A stretch of DNA of 64,000 nt from Acinetobacter sp. WC-141 (lineage in GTDB: Bacteria > Pseudomonadota > Gammaproteobacteria > Pseudomonadales > Moraxellaceae), in the NCBI RefSeq assembly GCF_000313935.1, contig NZ_AMSS01000089.1, forward strand, positions 1 through 64,000. The letters run 5' to 3'. Made by a program: the position numbers and the translations under genes. Positions 46,170 through 56,037 of the stretch are shown piece by piece; the stretch's first letter is position 1, and every line of letters starts with the position of its first letter. The notes beneath the pieces were generated by a model, which saw only the letters and a list, made by a program, of their open reading frames with translations, was not told the DNA's origin and did not search any database.

Positions 46170-46832
46170 ATGCACCTGTTGCAGCCGCAACCTGAAGTTA
46201 ACACTTCATTACTCGTTTGCACCCATTCAACTCATCAGAACTCTCTTGTACCTGACATAGTGCAACTCTCACCATGGTCAAGCTCAAAATCGGAGTCTGA
46301 GCAAGTCGATTGGCTTATTTTACACTTTAATCACTGGTTTTCCCACCATAATGTGACATTAGTTCGTGGAGATTTTGAACCAGAATATTTCCCGGCAACA
46401 AATCAGGGTCCGGCTAGAATCCAATTCGCCCATGGTTTTTTGAACAGCGCCTTGCATGAAATCAGTCATTGGTCGATTGCGGGTGAAAAACGTCGCCTAC
46501 TGCCTGATCTTGGATATTGGTATGCTCCGGATGGCCGTACTCAAGAACAGCAAAATCTATTTGAACAAGTAGAAATTAAGCCGCAGGCTATTGAATGGTT
46601 GTTTGCACAGTCTTTTGGTAGAAAATTTAGAGTCTCTCTGGATAACCTGACAGGTGATAGCGGAGATGGCAAAATATTTAAAGATAATGTTTATGCTCAA
46701 GTACAACGTTACTTTTCAGGCGAAGCCAAGTTGCCACGCGATGCAGCAGCATTTATTGGTTTGATTTGCCAATGTACACGTTCGGGTACACCGTTACAAT
46801 TAAATGAATTTAAACGTGAACTCCTTGATTAA
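46170..46832 (+). CDS. epmC: Elongation factor P hydroxylase
   Basis: YfcM family; hydroxylates the lysyl-lysine modification of EF-P. It is 220 aa. The key block is FAHGFLNSALHEISHWSIAG (metal-binding HExxH-like His/Glu) followed by LGYWYAPDGRTQEQQ and VEIKPQAIEWLFA. The N-terminal 40 residues are weakly conserved. epmA, epmB and efp are not in the window. Divergent from yceD. Confidence 0.92.
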   Translation: MHLLQPQPEVNTSLLVCTHSTHQNSLVPDIVQLSPWSSSKSESEQVDWLILHFNHWFSHHNVTLVRGDFEPEYFPATNQGPARIQFAHGFLNSALHEISHWSIAGEKRRLLPDLGYWYAPDGRTQEQQNLFEQVEIKPQAIEWLFAQSFGRKFRVSLDNLTGDSGDGKIFKDNVYAQVQRYFSGEAKLPRDAAAFIGLICQCTRSGTPLQLNEFKRELLD

Positions 46833-46921
46833 TTGACAATAAAACCACGTTAACTACTTGCATAGGTTATTTAAAAAGCCTAATAATTATTTTAAAACTG
46901 GCGTGATGGAGTATCTAAAAT

Positions 46922-47539
46922 ATGATGCATTTACATGTACATCCTGAAAATCCACAGCAACGCCTCATTAGCCAAGCGGTTGAACGCATTCGTGCGGGAG
47001 ATGTTGTGGTTTACCCTACCGATGCTGCCTACGCAATTGGCTGTCAGATCGGTAATAAAAATGCTATGGAACGTATTGCACAGATTCGCGGTTTAGGGCC
47101 GAAGCACCAATATGCAATTATGTGCTGTGATTTATCTGATATTGCAACTTATGCAAAAGTTGATAATGCAACTTATCGTTTATTAAAAGCAAATACCCCA
47201 GCCATTACGACTTTTATTTTACCTGCCACCAGTGAAGTTCCGCGTAGGTTAATGCATCCTAAAAAGAAAACCATTGGCTTACGTATTCCAAGTAACCCAA
47301 TTTGTCAGGCTTTATTAAAAGAACTTGGTGAACCCTTACTCACCAGTACATTAATTTTACCAGGTCAAGAAGACCCTCTAGATGACCCATATGACATAGA
47401 AAATCAGTTAGATAAACGAATTGATGTATTCATTGACGGTGGTTTTGGTACTTTAACAAGCACAAGTATTGTCGACTTATCGGGTGAACATCCTGAAATT
47501 ATCCGTCGTGGCATTGGCGATGTAAGTGCTTTTGAATAA
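46922..47539 (+). CDS. yciO: YciO/YrdC/Sua5-family protein
   Basis: 205 aa, the YciO length. VVVYPTDAAYAIGCQI at the N-terminus and the RRLMHPKKKTIGLRIPSN segment form the nucleotide/RNA-binding cleft of the Sua5 fold. It lacks the extra Sua5 domain and is closer to YciO than to TsaC, so threonylcarbamoyl-AMP synthase activity is possible but not certain. A second Met codon follows immediately; either may start. A terminator is built into its last codons. Confidence 0.9.
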   Translation: MMHLHVHPENPQQRLISQAVERIRAGDVVVYPTDAAYAIGCQIGNKNAMERIAQIRGLGPKHQYAIMCCDLSDIATYAKVDNATYRLLKANTPAITTFILPATSEVPRRLMHPKKKTIGLRIPSNPICQALLKELGEPLLTSTLILPGQEDPLDDPYDIENQLDKRIDVFIDGGFGTLTSTSIVDLSGEHPEIIRRGIGDVSAFE

Positions 47540-47552
47540 GCACTTACATTTT
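47522..47552 (+). terminator. Terminator overlapping the end of yciO
   Basis: GTAAGTGCTT (47522-47531) and AAGCACTTAC (47538-47547) pair perfectly over 10 bp with a 6-nt loop, followed by ATTTTT. The stop codon (47537-47539) lies at the loop/arm junction, so the 5' arm is coding sequence. Confidence 0.85.
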
Positions 47553-47752
47553 TACCAATAGTTTTAAAAAAAGTATTATCACTTAAAAAAATACTCTTTA
47601 TTTATTTTGGATTTTTTTTACACTTTAGTCGTTAAGTAATTTATTAAAAGACACAATTCATTTAGAATGATTTCCACTATCTGCTGTTCTTCTATTTACA
47701 GCTCTCTTTGACTTGAATAACAAGTCTCATGCTTTTGAAAATTCGCGTGGCT

Positions 47753-47758
47753 TATAAT
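47753..47758 (+). promoter_or_regulatory. -10 element abutting the scpA start
   Basis: Perfect TATAAT ending 4 nt before the scpA ATG, without a clear -35. No Shine-Dalgarno precedes scpA. Transcription would begin at or just after the ATG, suggesting a leaderless message or use of a later start (Met9 at 47787). Confidence 0.4.
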
Positions 47759-47762
47759 CGTA

Positions 47763-48554
47763 ATGAATCAATCACTTCATCAATCCATGGAAGACGCTCC
47801 ACACATCCGTGTTTTAGATGAGTGGCATGACAAGATTCCTGAAGATCTCTATATACCTCCAGCTGCATTTGAGATTTTGCTCGAACAGTTTGAAGGTCCA
47901 CTAGATTTTTTAATTTATCTGATTCAAAAAAACGGTTTTGATTTAATTCAAGTCGATATTGCTCCTATAGCAACTCAATATTTAACCTATATGGATAGTA
48001 TGAAGTCCTTAAATATTGAGCTAACAGCTGATTATATGGTGATGGCAGCTTTATTAGCTGATTTAAAGTCTCGCCTACTTTTACCAAAGCCCACCACTAT
48101 AAGTATTGAAAAAGATCCTAAACAGGAACTTATTGATCGACTTGAAACCTATTTACGTATTAAGCAAGCGGCTGAGCGTTTAGGTCAAATGCCAATTCTT
48201 GAGCGTGATACATTCAGTGCCAATGTAAGCTTAGGTCATATCGCTCCTATTTATGAGGGCTATGATATCTCAGCATTACATGATGCATTGTTCTGTGTAT
48301 TTAACCGTCCAGAACCTGTGACTCATGTCGTGGCTCAAGAACCTGTATTACTCGAAGAACGCATTGCATATATTGAAGAGAAATTAGAGTCTGGTGACGT
48401 GTTAAGTTTTAAAGAATTACTCAATCCTCTGCAAGGTCGCATGGGAATGGTTGTTACATTTATGGCTGTTTTAGAATTAACCCGACAACAAAGAGTTAAA
48501 ATTATTGCCTCTGGTATTGAAGCTCCTTTAGCAATTCAAGGATCTGCAATATGA
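47763..48554 (+). CDS. scpA: Segregation and condensation protein A
   Basis: Kleisin subunit that bridges the SMC heads. It is 263 aa. FEGPLDFLIYLIQKNGFDL (about 43-61) is the conserved N-terminal helix that binds the SMC neck, and the winged C-terminus ends with the LTRQQRVKI segment. The scpB start overlaps the stop (ATGA). smc itself lies at the far end of the window. Confidence 0.96.
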   Translation: MNQSLHQSMEDAPHIRVLDEWHDKIPEDLYIPPAAFEILLEQFEGPLDFLIYLIQKNGFDLIQVDIAPIATQYLTYMDSMKSLNIELTADYMVMAALLADLKSRLLLPKPTTISIEKDPKQELIDRLETYLRIKQAAERLGQMPILERDTFSANVSLGHIAPIYEGYDISALHDALFCVFNRPEPVTHVVAQEPVLLEERIAYIEEKLESGDVLSFKELLNPLQGRMGMVVTFMAVLELTRQQRVKIIASGIEAPLAIQGSAI

Positions 48555-49144
48555 GTTTTGAACAAAATAATACGGATTTATCATTAGCTGACATTCATCA
48601 CGAAGTTTTATTACAACTTGAAGCAATTATTTTTGCCAGTGAAGCACCCGTTTCAATTGCCCGTTTAAAAGAAGCATTTAATAATCAATATAATAAACAA
48701 CAGCTTCGTCAACTTTTGCAACAGCTCGCGCTATTACAACATGGTAGATCTATTGAATTGATTGAAACAGCGCAAGGGTTTCGCTTTCAGGTAAGATCTA
48801 AATATCGTAGTATTATTGCGCAAATTTGGCCAGAGCGACCAACAAAACTGTCGCCTTCTTTACTGGAAACACTGGCCGTTATTGCCTATCATCAACCGGT
48901 TACCCGCGCTGATATTGAACAAATTCGTGGTGTGTCTAATAATAGTCAGATTCTTAGAACACTATTTGACTGGAACTGGATTAAAGAAGCTGGTTTTAGA
49001 GATTTACCCGGAAGACCTGCGTTGCTAATTACAACGCCTCAGTTTCTGAATGCTTTTGGTCTAGCTTCGCTAGGCCAATTGCCTCCCCTACAGAACGCCA
49101 AGGAAGCCTTTATGGCTCTCGATGCAAATGCACCGAAATCATAA
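48551..49144 (+). CDS. scpB: Segregation and condensation protein B
   Basis: Dimeric winged-helix protein that binds ScpA in the SMC complex. It is 197 aa. EAIIFASEAPVSIARL and SPSLLETLAVIAYHQPVTRADIEQIRGV are the two conserved winged-helix segments, followed by GLPGRP-type ending (DLPGRPALLITT). Coupled to scpA; rluB follows after 41 nt, a widespread order. Confidence 0.97.
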   Translation: MSFEQNNTDLSLADIHHEVLLQLEAIIFASEAPVSIARLKEAFNNQYNKQQLRQLLQQLALLQHGRSIELIETAQGFRFQVRSKYRSIIAQIWPERPTKLSPSLLETLAVIAYHQPVTRADIEQIRGVSNNSQILRTLFDWNWIKEAGFRDLPGRPALLITTPQFLNAFGLASLGQLPPLQNAKEAFMALDANAPKS

Positions 49145-49185
49145 AGAGGTGGACTGTTGATCATTATGTCTAAGGTTGTGCTGTC

Positions 49186-50109
49186 ATGAGTGAAAAATTG
49201 CAAAAAGTATTAGCGCGAATCGGATTAGGTTCCCGCCGATATATGGAAGAGGTTATTGCCGCAGGACGCGTGAGTGTAAACGGCCGTGTTGCCCAAGTGG
49301 GTGAGCGCATCGAACCAGGCGATGAATTACGTATTGATGGCCGTAAAGTTCAGTTTCAGATTGAAGACGAGATTCGTCGCCGTGTATTGATTTACTATAA
49401 GCCTGAGGGTGAAATCTGTTCACGTAATGATCCTGAAAAACGCCCAACCGTATTTGATCATTTACCACAAATTGCAAATGACCGCTGGGTTATGGTAGGT
49501 CGTCTAGATATTAACAGTACTGGTTTATTACTGTTTACAAATGATGGTGAGCTTGCTAACCGTTTAATGCATCCATCAAATGAAATCGAACGTGAATATG
49601 CTGTTCGAGTGATGGGTGAAGTAACTCCTAAAATACGCCAAAACATGATAAATGGCGTAGAGCTTGAAGATGGCCCAGCTAAATTTGAGTCTTTCTCGGA
49701 AATTGGTGGTGAAGGTATTAACCGCTGGTACCAAGTAGTGGTGAAAGAAGGTCGTAACCGTGAGGTTCGTCGTATTTTTGAATCACAAGAACTTAAAGTA
49801 AGTCGCTTATTGCGTACGCGCTACGGTACAGTTATTTTACCACGCGAATTACGTACTGGCCGCTGGATGGAACTCGATAAAACTGACATCGATAATCTAG
49901 CAAAATCTGTTGAGTTAAAACCACGTCAAGGTACTGGTTTATTTGGTATGGCAAAACGTCGTACTGACCGTATGACCGAAAAACCAATGGCAGCTCGTCG
50001 TGGCGGTTACTTACGTCAACAACGTCGTGATGATGAAAAAGAAGCGCCTGTTAACACGGGTAACCAACGTAAATCGACTGGTTTTAACCGTGGTTCTAAG
50101 AAATTCTAA
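49186..50109 (+). CDS. rluB: 23S rRNA pseudouridine synthase B
   Basis: 307 aa. S4 domain (4-60) with KLQKVLARIGLGSRR, then the RsuA/RluB catalytic domain with Asp108 in VGRLDINSTGLLLFTNDG and the GRNREVRRIFE segment. The C-terminal 60 residues are basic and repetitive (MAARRGGYLRQQRRDD). Position after scpB distinguishes RluB from RluE and RluF. Confidence 0.95.
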   Translation: MSEKLQKVLARIGLGSRRYMEEVIAAGRVSVNGRVAQVGERIEPGDELRIDGRKVQFQIEDEIRRRVLIYYKPEGEICSRNDPEKRPTVFDHLPQIANDRWVMVGRLDINSTGLLLFTNDGELANRLMHPSNEIEREYAVRVMGEVTPKIRQNMINGVELEDGPAKFESFSEIGGEGINRWYQVVVKEGRNREVRRIFESQELKVSRLLRTRYGTVILPRELRTGRWMELDKTDIDNLAKSVELKPRQGTGLFGMAKRRTDRMTEKPMAARRGGYLRQQRRDDEKEAPVNTGNQRKSTGFNRGSKKF

Positions 50110-50126
50110 AATATTTAATAATATGT

Positions 50127-50158
50127 AAAAAAACCGCTCTTATAAGAGCGGTTTTTTT
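50127..50158. terminator. Bidirectional terminator rluB / bioD
   Basis: AAAACCGCTCTT and AAGAGCGGTTTT form a 12-bp stem around a TA-rich centre, flanked by A- and T-runs. Confidence 0.93.
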
Positions 50159-50173
50159 ATAGCCTATTTTAAA

Positions 50174-50818
50174 TTAATCCATTTTTTCTAGCTCAATCCA
50201 TTCAGCTTCAGGGAAATAAGTTGCTAAATAATCTTTTAAATAATCTGAAGTATCTTGAGAAATTAATGGATCTTTTGACTCATCTTTTAAGTTATATACC
50301 AAGGCTTGCAATTTCAGCCCGCGAGACTTGAGGGCTTCAAGACTAAGTAAAGTATGGTTAATACTTCCTAATCGTCCCGATGTCACTAAAATAACGGGGA
50401 ACTGGTGCTGAGCAATATAATCAATGGTAAGTAAACTTGTAGTTAATGGCACCATTAACCCGCCAGCACCTTCGAGTAAAACAATCTCAAAACGCTCAGC
50501 TAATGTTTGAGTTGCATTTTCAATTTTTTGAAAGTCAATTTCTCGGTTATCGAGGCGGGTTGCCAGATGAGGCGAAGCAGGATAACTAAAAATTTCCGGC
50601 ATGGTGAGCTTATCATGATCTTCTTGAAACCATCCCTGCCCCATAATTTCACGATGCTTTTCAATATCTTCAGAAATATCAACATTACCCGTTTGAATGA
50701 GTTTTTGGGTGATCACTTTTTTACCCTGCTCAGTCCATAATTTTGCTAAAACGCCTGTAGCGTAGGTTTTACCAATGTCGGTATCAATCCCGCTAACAAA
50801 ATAGATCTGACCACTCAT
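50174..50818 (-). CDS. bioD: Dethiobiotin synthetase
   Basis: ATP-dependent closure of the ureido ring of dethiobiotin. It is 214 aa. P-loop [13 protein letters not shown] (about 9-21) and [12 protein letters not shown] are visible. Start abuts the bioC stop (TAAATG). Last gene of the biotin cluster; bioB is not in the window. Confidence 0.95.
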   Translation of the reverse strand: MSGQIYFVSGIDTDIGKTYATGVLAKLWTEQGKKVITQKLIQTGNVDISEDIEKHREIMGQGWFQEDHDKLTMPEIFSYPASPHLATRLDNREIDFQKIENATQTLAERFEIVLLEGAGGLMVPLTTSLLTIDYIAQHQFPVILVTSGRLGSINHTLLSLEALKSRGLKLQALVYNLKDESKDPLISQDTSDYLKDYLATYFPEAEWIELEKMD

Positions 50819-51568
50819 TTACTTAATTCTCCGGACAATACAATAGATTGGATGATATGTTAAGGAATATCCCTCAGCATGCTTAAACTGCTCATAATCT
50901 TGATAAAACTGCTGTAAAGTCTGCTTGTTCCAACGATGACGTGCTGTTGCAGTCACACCTGTTGCTTTTAAATGCTGCAATACGGCTTTAGGTGAATCGA
51001 AATAAAGCTGGGCTTCTGACTCAGACAAATGCAGAATCTCAAAACCAGCCTGAGTTAAGGCACTATGCCAATTTTCAATAGACCAATAACTTAAACCTTG
51101 ACCTGTTAATTCTTTAATCTCGATTAAATTTTTTGGTCCAAAAGTTGAAAAACATAACCAGCCTCGATCAACTAAAGACTCATTACAGCGCTCAAGCAAA
51201 CGCGGTAAATCCTGCATCCATTGCAAAGCCGAACCTGAAACAATCATATCGAGCTGATATGGAAACGGTAAAGTTTCAATATCACCAATCAACCATTTCA
51301 AATGTTCTTGATGAGTGAAATGCTGCTGCACATCTGCATATAGGTCATTTAATATCAATTCTTCAATTTGAAAAGAAGCAGCAATAAGATGAGTTAAATT
51401 GCCAGAACCACAACCAATTTCAAAAACACGTGACATCGTAGTCGGGCAAAACTGCTGGAGTAACCGTGTTAAATTTTGGCAAATTTGTTTTTGAACAATT
51501 GCATGTTCTGAATAGCTTTGCCCTGCTTTAGCAAAACGCTGGGCAACCAAGTTTTTATTCAAACTCAC
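50819..51568 (-). CDS. bioC: Malonyl-ACP O-methyltransferase
   Basis: Methylates malonyl-ACP so that it enters fatty acid synthesis as a pimeloyl primer. It is 249 aa. SAM-binding motif [12 protein letters not shown] (about 45-56), and [16 protein letters not shown] as in BioC. N-terminal [16 protein letters not shown] is the family opening. Overlaps bioF by 4 nt and abuts bioD. Confidence 0.95.
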   Translation of the reverse strand: MSLNKNLVAQRFAKAGQSYSEHAIVQKQICQNLTRLLQQFCPTTMSRVFEIGCGSGNLTHLIAASFQIEELILNDLYADVQQHFTHQEHLKWLIGDIETLPFPYQLDMIVSGSALQWMQDLPRLLERCNESLVDRGWLCFSTFGPKNLIEIKELTGQGLSYWSIENWHSALTQAGFEILHLSESEAQLYFDSPKAVLQHLKATGVTATARHRWNKQTLQQFYQDYEQFKHAEGYSLTYHPIYCIVRRIK

Positions 51569-52722
51569 AGAAAACTCACCAATTCTTCAAGTTCATGTTG
51601 CTGCACCATAGACGTTAAAGAAATACGCAAACGAGAACTATTTTGAGGGACAGTTGGTGGGCGCACAGGCATGGCATAAAAACCGTTTTCCTGCACTTGT
51701 TTTGCCTTATCGATAGCAGCCTGACTCTCTCCCACAATAATTGGAATAATATGACTGGTTGATGGGCTCACATAACCCTTTTGTACAACAGCGTGTTGAA
51801 GATATCGGCTGATATTTTTTAAGTGCTCACGTTGCGGTTGAGCTTGTAATACTTTTTGGAATATAAAATTTGCCCAAGCCATAACAATCGGCGGTTGTGC
51901 AGTACTAAAAATAAGCGGGCGCATTTTATTAATGAGATAGTCTTTAATAATTGGATGGCAAATAATGTAACCACCGACTGCTGCCAATGCTTTACCTAAT
52001 GTACCAACTAAAAAATCAATATCTTGAATGACATTATATTGTTCAGCACATCCCAGACCTTGCTGACCACGCACACCGATTGAATGTGCTTCATCGACAT
52101 ACAACATAGTTTTAGCAAAACGTTTTTTGAGCTGGACTAAAGCGGCTAAATCCGTTTCATCCCCATCCATACTAAAAATACTTTCAGTCACTACAATGAT
52201 TCGTTCAATCTTGTCATCATCGTGATATTTTTGCAGAAGTTGTTCTAAGTGCTGTAAATCGTTATGACGATAACGTACATATTGAGCACCAGATAAACGT
52301 ATACCGTCGATCATGCTCGCATGAACTAGCTTATCAGCCAAAATTAAAGTTTTACTGTCGGCAACAGCTGGCAAAATACCAATATTCATGTGGTAGCCAC
52401 TATTAAATAATAGTGCCGCCCGACCACCAAATGCTTGGCTTAGGCTATTTTCTAATTGTTCATATTCTTCAAAATTACCTGTTAATAAACGTGACGATGA
52501 AGAACTAAAATAGCTACGCTCCACTGGAAAACTTTCTAAAAATTCTTCACGAAGTTTTACATCCGCAGCTAGGCCAAGATAATCGTTTGAAGCCAGATTA
52601 AGCATCGTTTTATTTTGAATCGTAATAAAACGGTCCTGCTGCACATTTTGAGTAAATTGTCTCAAGTTACCTTGTTGTTTTAACTCATCCAATTGAGTAG
52701 CAAAATGATCAAGCAATGACAT
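51565..52722 (-). CDS. bioF: 8-amino-7-oxononanoate synthase
   Basis: PLP enzyme joining pimeloyl-ACP and alanine. It is 385 aa from ATG at 52722, just after the bioA stop and with AAGGAG 9 nt upstream; a longer in-frame version would overlap bio[16 protein letters not shown] and the PLP Lys in [14 protein letters not shown] are present. Confidence 0.96.
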   Translation of the reverse strand: MSLLDHFATQLDELKQQGNLRQFTQNVQQDRFITIQNKTMLNLASNDYLGLAADVKLREEFLESFPVERSYFSSSSSRLLTGNFEEYEQLENSLSQAFGGRAALLFNSGYHMNIGILPAVADSKTLILADKLVHASMIDGIRLSGAQYVRYRHNDLQHLEQLLQKYHDDDKIERIIVVTESIFSMDGDETDLAALVQLKKRFAKTMLYVDEAHSIGVRGQQGLGCAEQYNVIQDIDFLVGTLGKALAAVGGYIICHPIIKDYLINKMRPLIFSTAQPPIVMAWANFIFQKVLQAQPQREHLKNISRYLQHAVVQKGYVSPSTSHIIPIIVGESQAAIDKAKQVQENGFYAMPVRPPTVPQNSSRLRISLTSMVQQHELEELVSFL

Positions 52723-52723
52723 T

Positions 52724-54004
52724 TTAATGCACTCCTTGCATCGTTTTAACAACTTCAACCAGCTCTTCAAGCAAATTGCTTAACTCTTGATGCGTGATTA
52801 CATAGGGAGGCATCACATACACTAGCTTGCCAAAAGGACGAATCCAGATTCCACGATCGACAAACTGTTTCTGTAAAGTTTTCATATCGACATTAAAGGT
52901 GAGTTCAACTACACCTATTGCACCAAGGACTCTCACATCAGCAACATAATCTAGCTGATTGAGCGGTGTTAAATATTGAGTAAGTTGTTGCTCAATTCGC
53001 TCAATATTGGCTTGCCAATCTTGCTCAATTAGCAATTGAGTACTTTTTAAAGCAACTGCACAAGCCAATGGATTAGCCATAAAGGTTGGGCCATGCATAA
53101 AGACGCCAGCCTCACCTCGACTAATGGTTTCTGCAACTTTCTTTGTGGTTAAGGTAGCAGACAAAGTCATATAGCCGCCTGTTAACCCTTTACCTATGCA
53201 CATAATGTCTGGCTCAACTTGTGCATGTTCCCACGCAAAAAGCTTACCAGTACGGCCAAAACCAGTGGCAATTTCATCGAAAATTAAAAGCAGGTTATAT
53301 TGTTCACAAAGCACTTTGGCCTGACGTAAATATTCAGGATGATAAAAGCGCATGCCCCCTGCACCTTGTACAATCGGTTCAATAATCAGTGCAGCTAAAT
53401 TTTGATGATTTTTCTGAATTGCATTTTCTAACTCTGCAATATCTTCTGGATTCCAATCTTCATGAAATTTGGTCTGAGGTGGTGCAACAAAAATGCGGTT
53501 TGGTAAACTTGTACCAAAAATCTGATGCATGCCTGTGACTGGATCACAAACAGACATCGCATTCCATGTATCTCCATGATAACCAGAACGCGTTGTAATA
53601 AAATTTGTTTTTTGCGGTTGACCTTGTGCTGTCCAAAATTGCACAGCCATTTTTAATGCAACTTCTACTGCAACAGAACCTGAGTCTGCATAGAAAATTT
53701 TATCGAGAGTTGGCGGCGTAATTTTTAAGAGAATTTTACCTAACTCAATGGCAGGGTCATGGGTTAACCCACCAAACATGATATGGGACATGTTTTGTAA
53801 TTGGTCTGTCACTGCTTGATTGAGTTCAGGGTGGTTATAACCGTGAATCGCACACCACCAAGATGACATACCATCAATTAAAGTCCTACCATCATCTAAC
53901 TCAATAGTCGCGCCATACGCACGTTTAACTTTAAATGTCGGTAAAGGTTGGGTCATTGAAGTATAAGGATGCCAAATATGTTCCAAATCAAAATTATCGG
54001 TCAT
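52724..54004 (-). CDS. bioA: Adenosylmethionine-8-amino-7-oxononanoate aminotransferase
   Basis: PLP aminotransferase using SAM as amino donor. It is 426 aa from ATG at 54004 ([17 protein letters not shown], matching the E. coli start; AAGGG 8 nt upstream); a GTG 14 codons upstream has weaker support. The PLP Lys lies in [37 protein letters not shown] is the family signature. Stop is one base from the bioF start. Confidence 0.96.
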   Translation of the reverse strand: MTDNFDLEHIWHPYTSMTQPLPTFKVKRAYGATIELDDGRTLIDGMSSWWCAIHGYNHPELNQAVTDQLQNMSHIMFGGLTHDPAIELGKILLKITPPTLDKIFYADSGSVAVEVALKMAVQFWTAQGQPQKTNFITTRSGYHGDTWNAMSVCDPVTGMHQIFGTSLPNRIFVAPPQTKFHEDWNPEDIAELENAIQKNHQNLAALIIEPIVQGAGGMRFYHPEYLRQAKVLCEQYNLLLIFDEIATGFGRTGKLFAWEHAQVEPDIMCIGKGLTGGYMTLSATLTTKKVAETISRGEAGVFMHGPTFMANPLACAVALKSTQLLIEQDWQANIERIEQQLTQYLTPLNQLDYVADVRVLGAIGVVELTFNVDMKTLQKQFVDRGIWIRPFGKLVYVMPPYVITHQELSNLLEELVEVVKTMQGVH

Positions 54005-54097
54005 CCTATTTACCCTTTTACAGCGTTCAAATCTTTCATTGAACACATGTTAAACCAGTTAAGAATGAAAGAAAATTGCGATATCAATCAAAGCTTA

Positions 54098-54829
54098 TTA
54101 ACTTTGCTGATGAATTGTTAAAAATTGGCAGATTTCTTCAATTGTTCGTTCAACTTGAAGGTAGGGAAAAGCATGAGTAGCGTCATTTAGTAATTTATAT
54201 CTCATCTTTTCTGTAGCGATATATTCAAAATTTTCTACAATTTTGCAAGGAATGACGCCATCTTGTTCAGCAAATAAATGAAGCTGTGGCCCAGAGTAAT
54301 TTTTTAAGTTCTCTACCAAGTTTAAATGCTCTAACATTTCTAACCCTTGTAATAACAACTCATAAGGAGGAGGGTTTGCTATATTTTGCATATTTAGCCA
54401 ATCTTGTTTAGCTTGAGCTGACCCTTGAGTGATTAAATAAAAAAAGCGTTTTAAGGTCGCTTCGGGATTTTGCAAAAAGGATTGCTTAAATAGATCAAAT
54501 ACATCAGCAGGCATTGCAGTTTGCCACGTGCTATTAGCAACAAAACATGGATTCGAAGCGAGCGTAATTAAAGTTTTAGTTAGGCCTGTGCTCTTATAAA
54601 AAGAATCAACTAATTGAGTTGCTAACTGCCCGCCTAAAGACCATCCAATTACAGTATCAATATCATTTAATAAATGAAGCTGTTTCTGGACACTATTATT
54701 CAAAATGTCAAATATATTAGTAAGTTGTACTTCACAACCCTTCTGTTGCAAATGCAATTTTAATGATTGCAAAGGTTCAATTCCTACACCCCAACCTGTA
54801 ATCAATAAAATTTTATTTTGTAACTTCAT
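54098..54829 (-). CDS. bioH: BioH-like pimeloyl-ACP methyl ester esterase
   Basis: Removes the methyl group to give pimeloyl-ACP. It is 243 aa from ATG at 54829; a TTG four codons earlier is possible. Alpha/beta hydrolase fold with nucleophile Ser in IGWSLGGQLA, followed by LASNPCFVANSTW as in BioH (ASSPCF...W), TLKRFFYLITQGS and His in DATHAFPY. The oxyanion segment ITGWGVG is also BioH-like. Directly upstream of bioA, which supports the role. A general esterase is the alternative. Confidence 0.85.
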   Translation of the reverse strand: MKLQNKILLITGWGVGIEPLQSLKLHLQQKGCEVQLTNIFDILNNSVQKQLHLLNDIDTVIGWSLGGQLATQLVDSFYKSTGLTKTLITLASNPCFVANSTWQTAMPADVFDLFKQSFLQNPEATLKRFFYLITQGSAQAKQDWLNMQNIANPPPYELLLQGLEMLEHLNLVENLKNYSGPQLHLFAEQDGVIPCKIVENFEYIATEKMRYKLLNDATHAFPYLQVERTIEEICQFLTIHQQS

Positions 54830-54841
54830 ATGCTTGTCCAA

Positions 54842-55185
54842 AGCCAGTTTTTTACAGTTTATATATAAATATTAATTTAAAATATCTTTTAAAATCAATC
54901 TAAAAACTAAATTCCACAGATTAAAATCAAGTGTTTATGAGCATTTAATATTCTGAAATATATTGATAAATAAGACCTGCATTATTAATAGGAAACATAC
55001 AAAAATTTAATTAACTAAACATTGAAGCCAATCAAAAAACAACATACTCCACACTTCGCCTATAAATCCATTATGCAATGTAATTAATGTTAATACTTAT
55101 GTTTTTTTATTAAAAAAAATGACTCATCAATTCATTTTAATGTTAGAAGATTAATTATTGATCAAAAAATATTGGGCAGGCTAAT
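54842..55185. other. AT-rich divergent region bioH / otsB
   Basis: 344 bases, very AT-rich. A TATAAA at 55061-55066 on the plus strand is a possible -10 for otsBA, without a good -35. TTGATT-17-TTAATA on the minus strand could serve bioH. AGG lies shortly before the otsB start. No small gene, terminator or strong palindrome was found. Confidence 0.35.
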
Positions 55186-56037
55186 ATGAACAGTCAAAGT
55201 ATAATATCTGATGGGAGAGAAAAAGATACATATTTTGTTACACCCAATGATATTATAAATACTTTACCTTTAGATAAAAACTACTGTTTATTTTTGGATA
55301 TTGATGGAACTCTAGCTCCATTTCAGATTAATCCTGAGCAGAGTTTTATTCCAAACACTACATTAGAAACTATAAAAGAAATAATTAAATTAAATATACC
55401 TGTTATTGCTGTTACAGGCCGTAATGTAGTGACAGCTAGTAAGCTACTGTATCCTATTGAAGTTCCTATTGCTGGGTTGCATGGTTTAGATATTTATTTT
55501 GGTTCAGATCATTATATTCGACCAGATTTAAGTCAGATTAATTTTAAAAAATTAAAACAAGATATTATAAAATCTTGTGAAAAATATCCTGAATTACTAA
55601 TTGAGGATAAAGAATATTCTATTGCTTTACATTATCGTGAAAACCCCAACTTAGAAAGTCACGCTATTCATATTATGCAAAAAATCAAAACTGATTATCC
55701 CCAATTAAAAACAAATAAAGGCAAGTTTGTTGTTGAATTAATTCCAAACCAAGCCGATAAGGGCAAAGCAATTCAAACCATATTAAATCATCTTAATTTA
55801 CCTTCAGTATTCCCTATTTTTATAGGAGATGATTTAACAGATGAATCTGGTTTTATTTTTATTAATCAGCAGTCTGGTCTCACTATTAAAGTGGGTTCTG
55901 GTGAAACACAAGCCAAATATAGATTAAAAGATATCGATAACGTCGCTAATTTTCTTTTTTTATTTCAAAACAAAATAAAAAGCTTATATGTCAAAAATAG
56001 TCAAAATCAGAATGGAGAAAAAATATGTCTAAATTAA
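55186..56037 (+). CDS. otsB: Trehalose-6-phosphate phosphatase
   Basis: Removes phosphate from trehalose-6-phosphate. It is 283 aa, HAD superfamily: LFLDIDGTLAPF (Asp38, Asp40), VTGRNVV, and FIGDDLTDESGF with the metal-binding Asp pair. Markedly AT-richer than its neighbours. Overlaps otsA by 13 nt. Trehalose made by this pair protects Acinetobacter against salt and heat. Confidence 0.96.
   Translation: MNSQSIISDGREKDTYFVTPNDIINTLPLDKNYCLFLDIDGTLAPFQINPEQSFIPNTTLETIKEIIKLNIPVIAVTGRNVVTASKLLYPIEVPIAGLHGLDIYFGSDHYIRPDLSQINFKKLKQDIIKSCEKYPELLIEDKEYSIALHYRENPNLESHAIHIMQKIKTDYPQLKTNKGKFVVELIPNQADKGKAIQTILNHLNLPSVFPIFIGDDLTDESGFIFINQQSGLTIKVGSGETQAKYRLKDIDNVANFLFLFQNKIKSLYVKNSQNQNGEKICLN

Noticed and set aside
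54005..54097. BirA operator between bioH and bioA
   Set aside because: Only one GGTTTAAC-like half-site is visible; the second half at the expected spacing is missing.
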